A stretch of 64,000 nt of DNA from Altericroceibacterium xinjiangense (lineage in GTDB: Bacteria; Pseudomonadota; Alphaproteobacteria; Sphingomonadales; Sphingomonadaceae). Positions within the stretch are counted from its first letter, which is position 1; each line of letters starts with the position of its first letter. The position numbers and the translations under genes were made by a program. The notes under the pieces were generated by a model that had not been told where the DNA came from, made no database searches, and saw only the letters and a program-made list of their open reading frames with translations. Shown here piece after piece: positions 18,171 to 26,648 of this stretch. The stretch spans positions 1 through 64,000 of the forward strand of contig NZ_RSEK01000008.1 of NCBI RefSeq assembly GCF_003958635.1, written 5' to 3'.

Positions 18171-20669
18171 TCAGTCGTCCGCTCCGGCCAGTCCATCGTG
18201 ATTGGCGGCTTCCCCCACCTGCGGCTCCTCCCCCATGGCCGCTGCCGCCAAAGCTTCCGCCTCCAGCAGCAACTGGTCTTCCGCGCTTCCGAGCGGCAGG
18301 TTCTCCCGCCCGATCATCACCAGCACCGGAACGGCAAGCGGGCTCACCCGGTCGAGCCGCACGTGCACCAGCCTTTCCTGCGCCGAGTCCAGCAACTGGC
18401 CCAGCCGGTCCACATCCGTCATCCGCGCGCGCGCGTCGGCCCAGGCTGCCTCGATCAGGATATGCTCGGGTTCATACTTCCTCAGCACGTCGTAGATCAG
18501 ATCGGTCGAGAAGGTGACCTGCCGCCCCGATTTCCGCTGCCCCGGATGGTGCCGCTCGACTAGGCCGGCGATTACGGCAACTTCGCGAAACGCGCGGCGC
18601 AGCAAGTGTGAACTCTCAATCCAGGCGATGAATTCCTCCGCCAGGATATCGGAGGACAGTAGCGGCGCCGGATCCTCCACCGGCTTCAGGCTCCACACGG
18701 CAAGTGAGTAGTCGTTGGCGATGAACCCTCCCGGCAGCAGCCCGCGCTGCTCCATCCGCTTGGCGATCAGCATCCCCAGCGACTGGTTCGCGTTCCACCC
18801 GCTGAACGTGTGCAGCACGGTGTACCACCGGCTGGCGTACGGAAAACTTTCGACCAGCAGAGTGTCGGGCGTCGGCATCTCGGACCGCCAGTCCTGCATC
18901 TCCAGCCAATCGCGCACATTGTCCGGAAACCGGCCCCACCCCGCGCGGTCGGCCAACAAGCTGCGCACACGATCGGCAAGGTGCGTGGTCAGCGGCATCC
19001 GCGCGCCCATGTAGCTGGGGATTACTGCAGACCGCTTGGCTGCCCGCACGATCAGTTCCAGATCCCGCAGAGTTTCCACTTCCAGGTCCAGCCCGGCGAA
19101 GCGAAACGTATCCCCCGGCCCCAGCGAGGCTGCAAATTGTTCTTCAACCCTGCCAAGCGATCGGCCACCTCTGCCCCGCCCCGATCGAATGCGAATTTCA
19201 ACCATTTCGGAATCGACGATGATCCCGGCGTTGAGCCGATGCCGGGCGGCATGCTCCGGATGAGTGAGGCGCCAGGTGCCGTCAGGCTCCCGCACAATCC
19301 GGCGGAACTTGTCATAGGCTTCCAGCGAGTAGCCGCCGGTCGCGACGAACTGCAGCACCCGCTTCCACGTCGCCTGGTCCACCCAGACATAGGTTGAGCT
19401 TGAGCGGACTTCCGCCAGCAAGTCGGCTTCCTGAAACGGTGCGGCGCACGCACAGGCCATCACGTGCTGGGCTAACACGTCGAGGCCGCCCGGCTGGAAC
19501 GGCTCCCCGTCCCTCTCCCCCAGATCCACTGCTTCCTTTGCAGCGGTGGCCTCCAGGAACTCGAACCGATTACCAGGCACCAGGATAGCCCGACTGGGGC
19601 TGTCCAGCCTGTGATTCGCTCTTCCGATCCGCTGGAGCAGGCGGCTCGATCCCTTCGGCGCGCCCATCTGCACCACGCAGTCGATGTCGCCCCAATCGAC
19701 GCCGAGGTCGAGACTGGCGGTCGCGACAAGCGCCCGCAGCTCGCCGCGAGCCATCGCGCCTTCAACCTTGCGCCGGGCCTCTTTCGACAGTGACCCGTGA
19801 TGAATCCCGATCGGCAGGTGGTCCTCGTTCGCCTCCCACAACTTCTGGAACGTATGCTCTGCCAGGAACCGCGTGTTGGTGAAGACCAGCGTTGTGCGGT
19901 TGCGCCGAATCTCCTGATAGACCTGCGGGATTGCCCAAGTCGCGGCGTGGCCACTCCACGGAACCCGCTCATCCTGAGGCAGCAGTATTTCGACCGATGG
20001 AGGTGCACCCTGTTCGCCTTCCACCAGTTCCACGCTGTCGATGTCACCCCACGGGGCCAGCCATCCGCGAAACGCCTCCGGGTCCGCCACGGTGGCAGAA
20101 AGGGCGACACGCTGGTGCCCGGGGGCAAGCGCCAGCAGGCGCGCCAAGCCCAGCGCGAGCAGATCGCCGCGCTTCCCGGTGGCGAAGGCGTGGACTTCAT
20201 CGACGATCACGCGCTGCAAGGTCGAGAATAACTCGAAACTATCCGGGTACGACAGCAGCAGGGAAAGCGATTCCGGCGTCGTCAGCAGAATGTGGGGCGG
20301 ACGGGTGCGCTGACGCTTCTTGCGATCCGCCGGCGTATCGCCGCTGCGCGCCTCGATGCGGATCGGCAACCCCATTTCCTCGACCGGAGTGAGCAGGTTG
20401 CGGTGCACGTCGTGCGCCAGTGCTTTCAAAGGCGAGACATAGAGCGTGTGGAGGCCCTCAGCGACGGAGCCGTTCGCTTGCGACGGGCAAAAATCGGCCA
20501 AGGTCGGCAGGAACCCCGCGAGCGTCTTGCCCGCACCGGTATCCGCCGTGAGCAGGGCGTGGCGTCCGGCGCGGGCTGCTTCCAGCATCGCGCGCTGATG
20601 CCGTCGCACACGCCAGCCTCGCTGGGAGAACCACTGCTCGATCTCGGTTGGAAGAACAGGCGATATCAT
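18171..20669 (-). CDS. Ligase-associated DNA damage response DEXH-box helicase (Lhr family)
   Basis: An 832-residue superfamily 2 helicase of the Lhr class. Walker A is TADTGAGKTLAGF (about residue 38), the DEVH box is VIVDEVHAF, motif III is ALSATV and motif VI is QRIGRANHR. A long C-terminal region follows the two RecA-like domains, as in the ligase-associated Lhr subgroup. The start at 20669 was preferred because upstream residues are not family-like. In many bacteria this gene is clustered with a DNA ligase, an exonuclease and the phosphoesterase PdeM; none is present here. Confidence 0.93.
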   Translation of the reverse strand: MISPVLPTEIEQWFSQRGWRVRRHQRAMLEAARAGRHALLTADTGAGKTLAGFLPTLADFCPSQANGSVAEGLHTLYVSPLKALAHDVHRNLLTPVEEMGLPIRIEARSGDTPADRKKRQRTRPPHILLTTPESLSLLLSYPDSFELFSTLQRVIVDEVHAFATGKRGDLLALGLARLLALAPGHQRVALSATVADPEAFRGWLAPWGDIDSVELVEGEQGAPPSVEILLPQDERVPWSGHAATWAIPQVYQEIRRNRTTLVFTNTRFLAEHTFQKLWEANEDHLPIGIHHGSLSKEARRKVEGAMARGELRALVATASLDLGVDWGDIDCVVQMGAPKGSSRLLQRIGRANHRLDSPSRAILVPGNRFEFLEATAAKEAVDLGERDGEPFQPGGLDVLAQHVMACACAAPFQEADLLAEVRSSSTYVWVDQATWKRVLQFVATGGYSLEAYDKFRRIVREPDGTWRLTHPEHAARHRLNAGIIVDSEMVEIRIRSGRGRGGRSLGRVEEQFAASLGPGDTFRFAGLDLEVETLRDLELIVRAAKRSAVIPSYMGARMPLTTHLADRVRSLLADRAGWGRFPDNVRDWLEMQDWRSEMPTPDTLLVESFPYASRWYTVLHTFSGWNANQSLGMLIAKRMEQRGLLPGGFIANDYSLAVWSLKPVEDPAPLLSSDILAEEFIAWIESSHLLRRAFREVAVIAGLVERHHPGQRKSGRQVTFSTDLIYDVLRKYEPEHILIEAAWADARARMTDVDRLGQLLDSAQERLVHVRLDRVSPLAVPVLVMIGRENLPLGSAEDQLLLEAEALAAAAMGEEPQVGEAANHDGLAGADD

Positions 20670-20866
20670 GCTGCGATTGGAGCAGATTCCGCCCGGCTGC
20701 GAAAGCATGCGCCAAAGCGCGACAGAGATGCGCTGAGCGGCGCAACCACAAGTCGAACCCGACCGTTGTTGAAGTGTGACCCGCTACGAAGCGGGCCACG
20801 CGCCGTGAGACCGGTGTCGGGCTGGCGCGTGTATTTGAGCAGTACTTTACCAAAGGAGACAGGCAT

Positions 20867-21835
20867 ATGGCAGACCGTTATCGCAATCGCAGGCCGTACG
20901 GGGAAACCACCATGCGTGATCGTGACTATCGCGACGAAGGAACTTACGGAAACGATCGGAACTACGATTACGAAAGCCGGGACCGGTACAATCGGGGTGA
21001 CAGGGACCGCTACGACGAACCCTGGAACGGCGTGGGCCGCGGCCCCCGTGATGCGCACCGCTACGGCGTAGATTACGAGGACCGCGACTATCGTCCCGCA
21101 GGCCGGGATGAGCGGTATGAAGGCGGTCGCTACACGCCCAGCGCAGGCTATTCCGATCGGCGCTCCGGCTGGGGCGATAACGAACGCTATTCGGGCGGCT
21201 CCTACAGCGGCGCGTCCTACGGCGGAGGCTATGGCGGCGGTGACTATGGCGGCTACGGCGCAGACTACGCGGCGAGCGGCCGAGGCTTCCGCAGCTTCAC
21301 CGGCGACGATGTAGGCGGCGCAGACTTCGTCGCAGGCGGAGCGCGGCCTTATGGCGGCTACGGTCGCGGAATTGGCAGCTATTCGGCCGGGGGCGGCTAC
21401 GGCCCTGCTCCGCACCGGGGCTATACCGACCGCAACGAAGATCGCGGCTTCGTCGAGCGAGCCGGAGACAAGGTCGAGAGCTGGTTCGATGACGATGACG
21501 ATTACAGCCGGCGGCGCCAGTCCGGCTATGCCGGGCACGGTCCGGCGAATTACAGCCGGTCGGACGACCGCGTCCTCGAAGACGCTTCCGACCGTCTGAC
21601 GGACGATTGGCGGGTCGACGCCCGCAACGTCGAGGTAACCGTCAATGACGGTGAGATCACCCTCAACGGGACCGTTCGCAGCCGTGAGCAGAAGCACCGT
21701 GCCGAACGGTGCGTCGAGAGCCTCTCGGGCGTTCGTCACGTGCAGAACAATCTGCGGGTGCAGGAGTACGATGACCTCGGCACCTCCGACGAGCGGGTCG
21801 TGACGACGGAGAAGACCACCGGCGTCCTTACCTGA
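20867..21835 (+). CDS. BON-domain protein with a Tyr/Gly/Arg-rich N-terminal region
   Basis: A 322-residue protein with no signal peptide. Residues 1-235 are low complexity, rich in Arg, Asp, Tyr and Gly (repeats such as YGGGYGGGDYGGYG), and predicted disordered. Residues about 238-300 form a BON domain (VEVTVNDGEITLNGTVRSRE). BON domains bind membranes or lipids; the N-terminus resembles RNA-binding or phase-separating segments. Related proteins occur in sphingomonads. AAGGAGAC precedes the ATG. Function is unknown. Confidence 0.85.
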   Translation: MADRYRNRRPYGETTMRDRDYRDEGTYGNDRNYDYESRDRYNRGDRDRYDEPWNGVGRGPRDAHRYGVDYEDRDYRPAGRDERYEGGRYTPSAGYSDRRSGWGDNERYSGGSYSGASYGGGYGGGDYGGYGADYAASGRGFRSFTGDDVGGADFVAGGARPYGGYGRGIGSYSAGGGYGPAPHRGYTDRNEDRGFVERAGDKVESWFDDDDDYSRRRQSGYAGHGPANYSRSDDRVLEDASDRLTDDWRVDARNVEVTVNDGEITLNGTVRSREQKHRAERCVESLSGVRHVQNNLRVQEYDDLGTSDERVVTTEKTTGVLT

Positions 21836-21861
21836 TCCGGTACAGCGTAGAATAAACGAAA

Positions 21862-21887
21862 GGGGTCCGTTCAGCGGGCCCCTTTTT
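21862..21887 (+). terminator. Rho-independent terminator of BON gene
   Basis: An 8-bp stem (GGGGTCCG with CGGGCCCC, one G-T pair, five-base loop) is followed by five T residues, 26 bases after the stop. Confidence 0.85.
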
Positions 21888-22004
21888 CGTTGGACGCCCT
21901 TGCCACCCCACCTCCATTTCTGGCGCACCTGTTCTTTAGTGTCGCCTTCTTTCCCCGGACGCCGCCTTGTCTTTCACCGTCGGGTCCCCTAGTCCCGGCG
22001 CGTC

Positions 22005-22110
22005 ATCTGGGGAGTAGCCGACCGCTTCGGCGGGTTTGCGCGTCAACATGCTCGGCCGAGAGGTCGTGGCGCGCAAGGGACGGGAAAGCCGTCCCGGCGA
22101 GACCAATGGC
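22005..22110 (+). promoter_or_regulatory. yybP-ykoY-like manganese riboswitch aptamer
   Basis: Three conserved blocks of the yybP-ykoY aptamer appear in the right order: GGGGAGTAGC (22009-22018), GTCAACATGCTCGGC (22042-22056) and CGAGACCA (22098-22105), separated by variable helices, including the hairpin GACGGG/CCCGTC-like pairing around 22078-22096. It lies 74 bases before a GDT1-type exporter, the classic target of this Mn2+ sensor. A GC hairpin at 22114-22141 could be the expression platform; no T-tract follows, so translational control is more likely. Confidence 0.85.
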
Positions 22111-22183
22111 ATTGCGTCCCCGCTTCGCCGGGCGGGGGATGCGATGTCCTTGGTTGCGCAACAGGGCCCGGCCGGTAGATCCG

Positions 22184-22765
22184 ATGGACGCATTTCTTAC
22201 CTCGACCGCGCTGGTGGCTCTCGCCGAGATCGGCGACAAGACGCAGTTGCTGGCTCTGGTGCTCACCGCGCGGTTTCGCAAGCCGCTCCCCATCGTCTGC
22301 GGTATCCTTGTCGCCACGCTCGAAAACCATGCCCTCGCCTCGTGGGCCGGGGCCGAGGTGGCTCAGTGGCTCGATGGCCCCTGGTTCTCGGCCGTAGTAG
22401 CTTTTTCCTTCATCGCGATGGGCCTGTGGGCTCTCGTGCCGGACAAGCTGGACCAGAACACAGCCGCAAGGCCGCACGGCAGCGCTTTTCTGGTGACGTC
22501 GACATCCTTTTTCCTCGCAGAAATGGGTGACAAGACCCAGCTCGCCACGGTGGCGCTTGGCGCCCGGTTCGAAGCCGTCGGCGCAGTGACCGCAGGAACG
22601 ACGATCGGCATGCTGCTCGCCAACGTGCCGGTCGTTTTTCTGGGAGAAAAGATCATGCGGAGGATCCCGCTCCAGGCGGTGCGCGTCGCGGCGGCCACCC
22701 TGTTCCTCGCACTGGGGCTGCTGATGCTGGCGCGCGGCGCGATGCTTCAGCCTTCGATGGCGTAG
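22184..22765 (+). CDS. TMEM165/GDT1 (UPF0016) family transporter, probable Mn2+ exporter
   Basis: A 193-residue inner-membrane protein with the two family signature motifs EIGDKTQ (about residue 15) and EMGDKTQ (about 111), one in each inverted half, and six predicted helices. Bacterial members export manganese or, in some cases, calcium. The riboswitch directly upstream supports manganese. The ATG at 22184 gives the family-standard N-terminus; the upstream frame overlaps the riboswitch. It converges with the DUF1989 gene, overlapping it by 19 bases. Confidence 0.92.
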   Translation: MDAFLTSTALVALAEIGDKTQLLALVLTARFRKPLPIVCGILVATLENHALASWAGAEVAQWLDGPWFSAVVAFSFIAMGLWALVPDKLDQNTAARPHGSAFLVTSTSFFLAEMGDKTQLATVALGARFEAVGAVTAGTTIGMLLANVPVVFLGEKIMRRIPLQAVRVAAATLFLALGLLMLARGAMLQPSMA

Positions 22766-23343
22766 TGGATCGGTTTGAAGCTGCCGCCGTTCGATGCATA
22801 GGCAGAGCACGCCGTCAGCCCGATCACCAAATCCATTTCCGCCCGCAGGCGGATGAAATCCCCGGGCTTGCTGACGGGAGGAAGGACCTGCACTGTCCCG
22901 TCGGCGGGATCGACAGGAACGTTCATGAACAGGTTGAACGCGGTCGGGATGGCATCGGACTCGATCCCGAAAGGAGCCAGCGCCTCGGCCAAATTGCCGA
23001 AGCAGCCGCGGTGGACCGGCTGATCGGGATAGAAATGGCGGAAGGTTGCCTCACTGCATGGGGTCAGCAGGAAATCGTGACAGCCGACCGTGTCCTCGAT
23101 GATCGTCAGCATCGTGTTGGAGCGGTTCGACCAAAGACGATGGCCCGTGGAAAGGCGGATGGTCTCTTCGTAGTCGAACGTGCGGCCGTTTGAGATCGTC
23201 TCGCGCACATCCGCGGCGCTGTAGGCGACAAGATCGCTGACCTGAACGCCTTCAGGATCGATCACCCGCAGCACCTGGCCTTGCTCCAGACGCAGCGCCG
23301 CACCGCTACGGGGCGGAATCTCGCAAATGCTTCCCGGCGTCAT
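22747..23343 (-). CDS. DUF1989 (urea carboxylase-associated) family protein
   Basis: A 198-residue cytosolic protein of the DUF1989 family. Typical segments are an early QVSDLVAY, NSNTMLTIIED-like LWSNRSNTMLTI (about 70-82), the Cys-containing LLTPCSEATF, PTAFNLFMNVP and a C-terminal GLTACSAYASNGG. Family members linked to urea carboxylase include the subunits of carboxyguanidine deiminase. Its ATG overlaps the gntA stop (ATGA), so the two are translationally coupled and probably act on related guanidino compounds. Confidence 0.88.
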   Translation of the reverse strand: MTPGSICEIPPRSGAALRLEQGQVLRVIDPEGVQVSDLVAYSAADVRETISNGRTFDYEETIRLSTGHRLWSNRSNTMLTIIEDTVGCHDFLLTPCSEATFRHFYPDQPVHRGCFGNLAEALAPFGIESDAIPTAFNLFMNVPVDPADGTVQVLPPVSKPGDFIRLRAEMDLVIGLTACSAYASNGGSFKPIHYAIEG

Positions 23344-24029
23344 CGGTCAGTGTCGATGCGCGGATCGTGAAAGGGGCACTTCCACTCGTCGTCGACCAGG
23401 CGCCCGCTGTACTGCCGCGCTTCGCTCACTTCGCCAAAGCGGGTCAGCATGGGATTGACGTGCCCGGCCAGCTGCTGGTCGCGCTCAAGTATCTTCTCGC
23501 GCATCCGTTCATAGCGGCCTTCCTCGCGCAGCCGCTCAAACTGGTCATGCAGATTGAACACAAGGGTGGGCCGCGGAAATCGGCGTGCCGGACGCGAAGC
23601 CTGCGGGTGGAGCCCGACCACGAAAAAGGCTTCCCCGCCGAAGCTGAGCGAGAAATGCGGGTCTTCGGGATTGGAACTGACACGCTCGTCATACGGCTGG
23701 CCGCGCCAGCTGTCCTTGTCGGCACAGGACTGGATTCGCTCCCACATGGCGCGTTCGAATTCGGTTTCGTCCAAGTCACCAGGACCTTCGAACACTGCCG
23801 CAAGGCTGCGCAAGCCGCCGGGATCCTGGCGGTAAGCTTTGGCCCATTCCAGCAATTCGCCGTGAATGCGCACATCGTCCCACCCGCTGGTCAGCGAATG
23901 ACACACCAGAACTTTGAGCGTCCCGCGCGCCACCGCCGACTTCGCCCCGACACAGGGGAAGTCATGATCGGCAATCTTGTCGAACAACTCGGCCCGGGCG
24001 AGTTGTTCCGTTTTATCATCGACGAGCAT
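23340..24029 (-). CDS. gntA: GntA/YqcI-YcgG family haem-dependent guanidino N-hydroxylase
   Basis: A 229-residue protein of the YqcI/YcgG family, whose characterised member GntA is a haem-dependent N-hydroxylase in guanitoxin synthesis. Seen are FPCVGAKSA (about 25-33), HFSLSFGGEAFFVVGLHP (about 124-141), FNLHDQFERLR and the C-terminal EARQYSGR and WKCPFHDP. No signal peptide. The substrate here is unknown; free arginine or a guanidino metabolite is plausible, but no other guanitoxin genes are present. AGGAGAGA precedes the ATG, and an EcfG promoter lies 27 bases upstream. Confidence 0.85.
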   Translation of the reverse strand: MLVDDKTEQLARAELFDKIADHDFPCVGAKSAVARGTLKVLVCHSLTSGWDDVRIHGELLEWAKAYRQDPGGLRSLAAVFEGPGDLDETEFERAMWERIQSCADKDSWRGQPYDERVSSNPEDPHFSLSFGGEAFFVVGLHPQASRPARRFPRPTLVFNLHDQFERLREEGRYERMREKILERDQQLAGHVNPMLTRFGEVSEARQYSGRLVDDEWKCPFHDPRIDTDR

Positions 24030-24055
24030 GGGTGGGGTATCTCTCCTGCCCTAAA

Positions 24056-24080
24056 AACGCCCGAGGCAAGGCAGGGTTCC
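24056..24080 (-). promoter_or_regulatory. EcfG-type promoter of gntA-DUF1989
   Basis: On the minus strand: GGAAC (24080-24076), 16 bases, CGTT (24059-24056). This matches the general stress sigma factor consensus GGAAC-N16/17-CGTT exactly. The expected transcript begins about 20 bases before the gntA ATG. Confidence 0.75.
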
Positions 24081-24098
24081 GAGTATCGGCGGGCGGGC

Positions 24099-24932
24099 TC
24101 AGCCCCGTACAGGGAGGAACGGCGGCAGCGCGGCCACTTCTTCCATACTCAGTTGCAGCCTGAAGATGTCGCGCAGGCTGCGCCGGTAATCCTCGGCATC
24201 CGGAATGTCGCTCCGCCGAATGTCTTTGCTGCGGGTTACGGTAAGCGTGCAGCCGGAAAGTGCGGCAAAACCGTCAGGCAGGACGATACTGACAACCGGC
24301 ACCACCGTGAATCGGGTACCGGCGCGCGTGGACGTCCAGTGATTACCCATCTCCAGATCCTCCGGGCCGACTTCGGCGAGATCGAAGGTGTACTGCGCTT
24401 GCCAGTCCCCCGCTTGCGTGCTGCTGCGTTCCAGCAGCCATTCGCCGCCGAGGCTGCCCGGCTGCCCCGTTCGCCGCAGACGGTGAACCGCACCATCGGC
24501 CGCCTGCGCGCTGGCCCCGTCCCGCAAGGCCAGCGGCAGCACCCCGCTTCCGCCGAAGCCGGCATCCGCGATCCAGGGCGCGCCGCCGACACGGACCAGC
24601 AGGAGAGTATGGGTCCGCGGCGGGACCGCGTCTTCCGGCTGGTTGAGCCGCACCCGGGCAAGCAGCGGCCGAACGTCGAAGCCGACACGGCGGAGCATGT
24701 CGGCAAACAGCCGGTTCTGCTCAAAGCAGTAACCACCTCGCCGGCGGGTCACCAGTTTTTCGAACACCGTTTCCGGATCGATCGCGATCCCGCGGCCGAG
24801 CAGGATGTCGAGGTTCTCGAACGGGATTGAGCGCCGCTGCGCATCCTGCAGCAGCGCCAAACCCGCGGCATCCGCTGGTGGCGCGCGATCGAGCCCGATG
24901 CGCGCCAGCCAGTCGTGCAGTGACCGGTCCAT
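24099..24932 (-). CDS. nat: Arylamine N-acetyltransferase
   Basis: A 277-residue acetyl-CoA-dependent NAT. With the ATG at 24932 the catalytic triad falls at Cys69 (in RGGYCFEQN), His108 (RTHTLLLV) and Asp123 (IADAGFGG), matching the numbering of well-studied bacterial NATs to within a residue, which supports this start over a GTG 45 bases upstream. It acetylates aromatic amines, hydrazines or arylhydroxylamines. It begins just downstream of the pgmG stop on the same strand, last in the mipZ-dnaJ-pgmG run. Confidence 0.93.
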   Translation of the reverse strand: MDRSLHDWLARIGLDRAPPADAAGLALLQDAQRRSIPFENLDILLGRGIAIDPETVFEKLVTRRRGGYCFEQNRLFADMLRRVGFDVRPLLARVRLNQPEDAVPPRTHTLLLVRVGGAPWIADAGFGGSGVLPLALRDGASAQAADGAVHRLRRTGQPGSLGGEWLLERSSTQAGDWQAQYTFDLAEVGPEDLEMGNHWTSTRAGTRFTVVPVVSIVLPDGFAALSGCTLTVTRSKDIRRSDIPDAEDYRRSLRDIFRLQLSMEEVAALPPFLPVRG

Positions 24933-24954
24933 GCCGTCCGGTGTCGGCCGGGCC

Positions 24955-26358
24955 TCAGTGGCCGGCTTGCGGCCCACGTTCCAGCCCGGACTTGGCCAGC
25001 TGATCGTCGATCTGGGCCATCAACCGCTCCAGCCCCTCCTCGCTGTCGCTTTCCGCCCGGGCGACGAGCACGTCCTGCGTGTTGGAAGCGCGCAGCAGCC
25101 ACCAGCCATCGTCATTGGTCACGCGGACGCCATCGGTGGCGTTGACCTGGGCGTCGGTGGTCGACAGCCGCTGCTTTACTTCGTCGATCACGGCGAACTT
25201 GCGGCTCTCATCAACTTGGAAGCGCATCTCCGGCGTATTCACCATTTCGGGCATTTCTCCGCGCAGCTGGGTGACCGACTTGTCGAGCCGGACACTTGCC
25301 GAAATCAGCCGAATCGCCGCGTAGAGCGCATCATCGTAGCCGTAGTAGTCGTCCGCGAAGAAGATATGGCCGCTCATTTCCCCTGCGAGCGGGGAGCCAG
25401 TTTCCTTCATTTTGGACTTAATCAGGCTGTGGCCGGTCTTCCACATCAGCGGCTTTCCGCCTAGTTCGGACACACGATCGAACAAAGCGCGCGATGCTTT
25501 CACATCGGCGATAATCGTAGCTTCCGGACGCCGGTTCAGCAGGTCCTCGGCGTAGATCGATAGCAGCTGGTCGCCCCAGATGATGCGTCCCTGCCCGTCG
25601 ATCGCTCCGATTCGGTCGCCATCGCCATCAAAAGCTACTCCGAAATCGAGGTTCTTCTCCGTGACGAGCCGCCGCAGGTCCTCCAAGTTCTCCGGAACAG
25701 TAGGATCAGGGTGATGATTAGGAAACTCTCCATCAATCTCGGTAAACAGCGTGAAGTGCTCTCCCGGCAGCCGGGTGACGAGCAGCTCCAGGGCCTGCCC
25801 CGTGGCGCCGTTGCCCGCGTCCCAACCGATCCGAAGAGCGGACAGCCGATCGTCCGCGATGCCTTCGAGCCCGACCAGGAGACGCTCGACATACTCGTCC
25901 AGGATTTCGCGCGTCTCGACGCTGCCCGTGCCATCGGCCCACGCCCCTTCGACGGCGAGGGTTCCGATCCGGAGGATATCTTCCCCGAAGAACGGGCGCC
26001 CTTTAAATACCATCTTGAAGCCATTGTAATTGGCGGGATTGTGGCTGCCAGTTATCTGAATGCCGCCGTCAACATCTTCCATTGAGGCTTCCGCGTAGTA
26101 GAGCATCGGCGTCGGGCCCAGTCCGACCCGCACTACGTCGCACCCGCTCGAGGTAAGGCCTTCGATCAGCGCGCGCTCCAGTATCGGAGAGCTGACGCGT
26201 CCGTCGTACCCGACCGCTACCTTCGATCCCCCCGCCTCGCGCAGCAACGTTGCGAAACCGCGCCCGATTGCGCGGGCATCATCCGGACCCAGGGTCTTGC
26301 CGATGATTCCGCGAATGTCGTATTCGCGCAGCACTGTCGGATCGAACTGATAGCTCAT
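24955..26358 (-). CDS. pgmG: Phosphomannomutase/phosphoglucomutase
   Basis: A 467-residue alpha-D-phosphohexomutase interconverting hexose 1- and 6-phosphates for exopolysaccharide and LPS precursors. The phosphoserine loop is TGSHNP (Ser105), the metal loop is DGDGDR and the sugar loop GEMSGH. Sphingomonad PgmG acts on both mannose and glucose phosphates. Its ATG overlaps the dnaJ-like stop by four bases. Confidence 0.95.
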   Translation of the reverse strand: MSYQFDPTVLREYDIRGIIGKTLGPDDARAIGRGFATLLREAGGSKVAVGYDGRVSSPILERALIEGLTSSGCDVVRVGLGPTPMLYYAEASMEDVDGGIQITGSHNPANYNGFKMVFKGRPFFGEDILRIGTLAVEGAWADGTGSVETREILDEYVERLLVGLEGIADDRLSALRIGWDAGNGATGQALELLVTRLPGEHFTLFTEIDGEFPNHHPDPTVPENLEDLRRLVTEKNLDFGVAFDGDGDRIGAIDGQGRIIWGDQLLSIYAEDLLNRRPEATIIADVKASRALFDRVSELGGKPLMWKTGHSLIKSKMKETGSPLAGEMSGHIFFADDYYGYDDALYAAIRLISASVRLDKSVTQLRGEMPEMVNTPEMRFQVDESRKFAVIDEVKQRLSTTDAQVNATDGVRVTNDDGWWLLRASNTQDVLVARAESDSEEGLERLMAQIDDQLAKSGLERGPQAGH

Positions 26359-26645
26359 ACATGCTCCTTTTTCGGCAACTGGCGTAACAGCAAGTCGCGC
26401 GCTTCATTGGCTTCATGAAATTGGCTGCCAGTGCCCCCCTTGTCGGGGTGCACTCTCGCCACAAGGCGGCGGTGGGCATCGACGATTTCCTCTCGCGATG
26501 CCCCGCGCCGGACTTCCAGCAGCGAACGGGCGCGCCGTTCGGCTTCGACCCGCTTCCGCTGACCGGGTTTTTCCCAGACCCACCGACCCGACAGCATCCG
26601 CCAGGCGATAACCAGCAGGACCAGGAAGAGGATCAGCTTGGTCAC
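26355..26645 (-). CDS. Membrane-anchored DnaJ-domain protein
   Basis: A 96-residue protein: one N-terminal membrane helix (about 3-16), a basic linker (about 24-42) and a short J domain (about 40-92) with the HPD motif in VHPDKGG near residue 68. It should stimulate a DnaK-type chaperone at the inner membrane. The start is GTG at 26645, three bases after the mipZ stop. Small membrane J proteins of this build are common in alphaproteobacteria; their partner is usually unknown. Confidence 0.88.
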   Translation of the reverse strand: MTKLILFLVLLVIAWRMLSGRWVWEKPGQRKRVEAERRARSLLEVRRGASREEIVDAHRRLVARVHPDKGGTGSQFHEANEARDLLLRQLPKKEHV

Positions 26646-26648
26646 GAG

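Noticed and set aside
21890-22183. N-terminal extension of the GDT1-type protein
   Set aside because: The upstream in-frame sequence coincides with the riboswitch and is not membrane-protein-like; the family start at 22184 fits.
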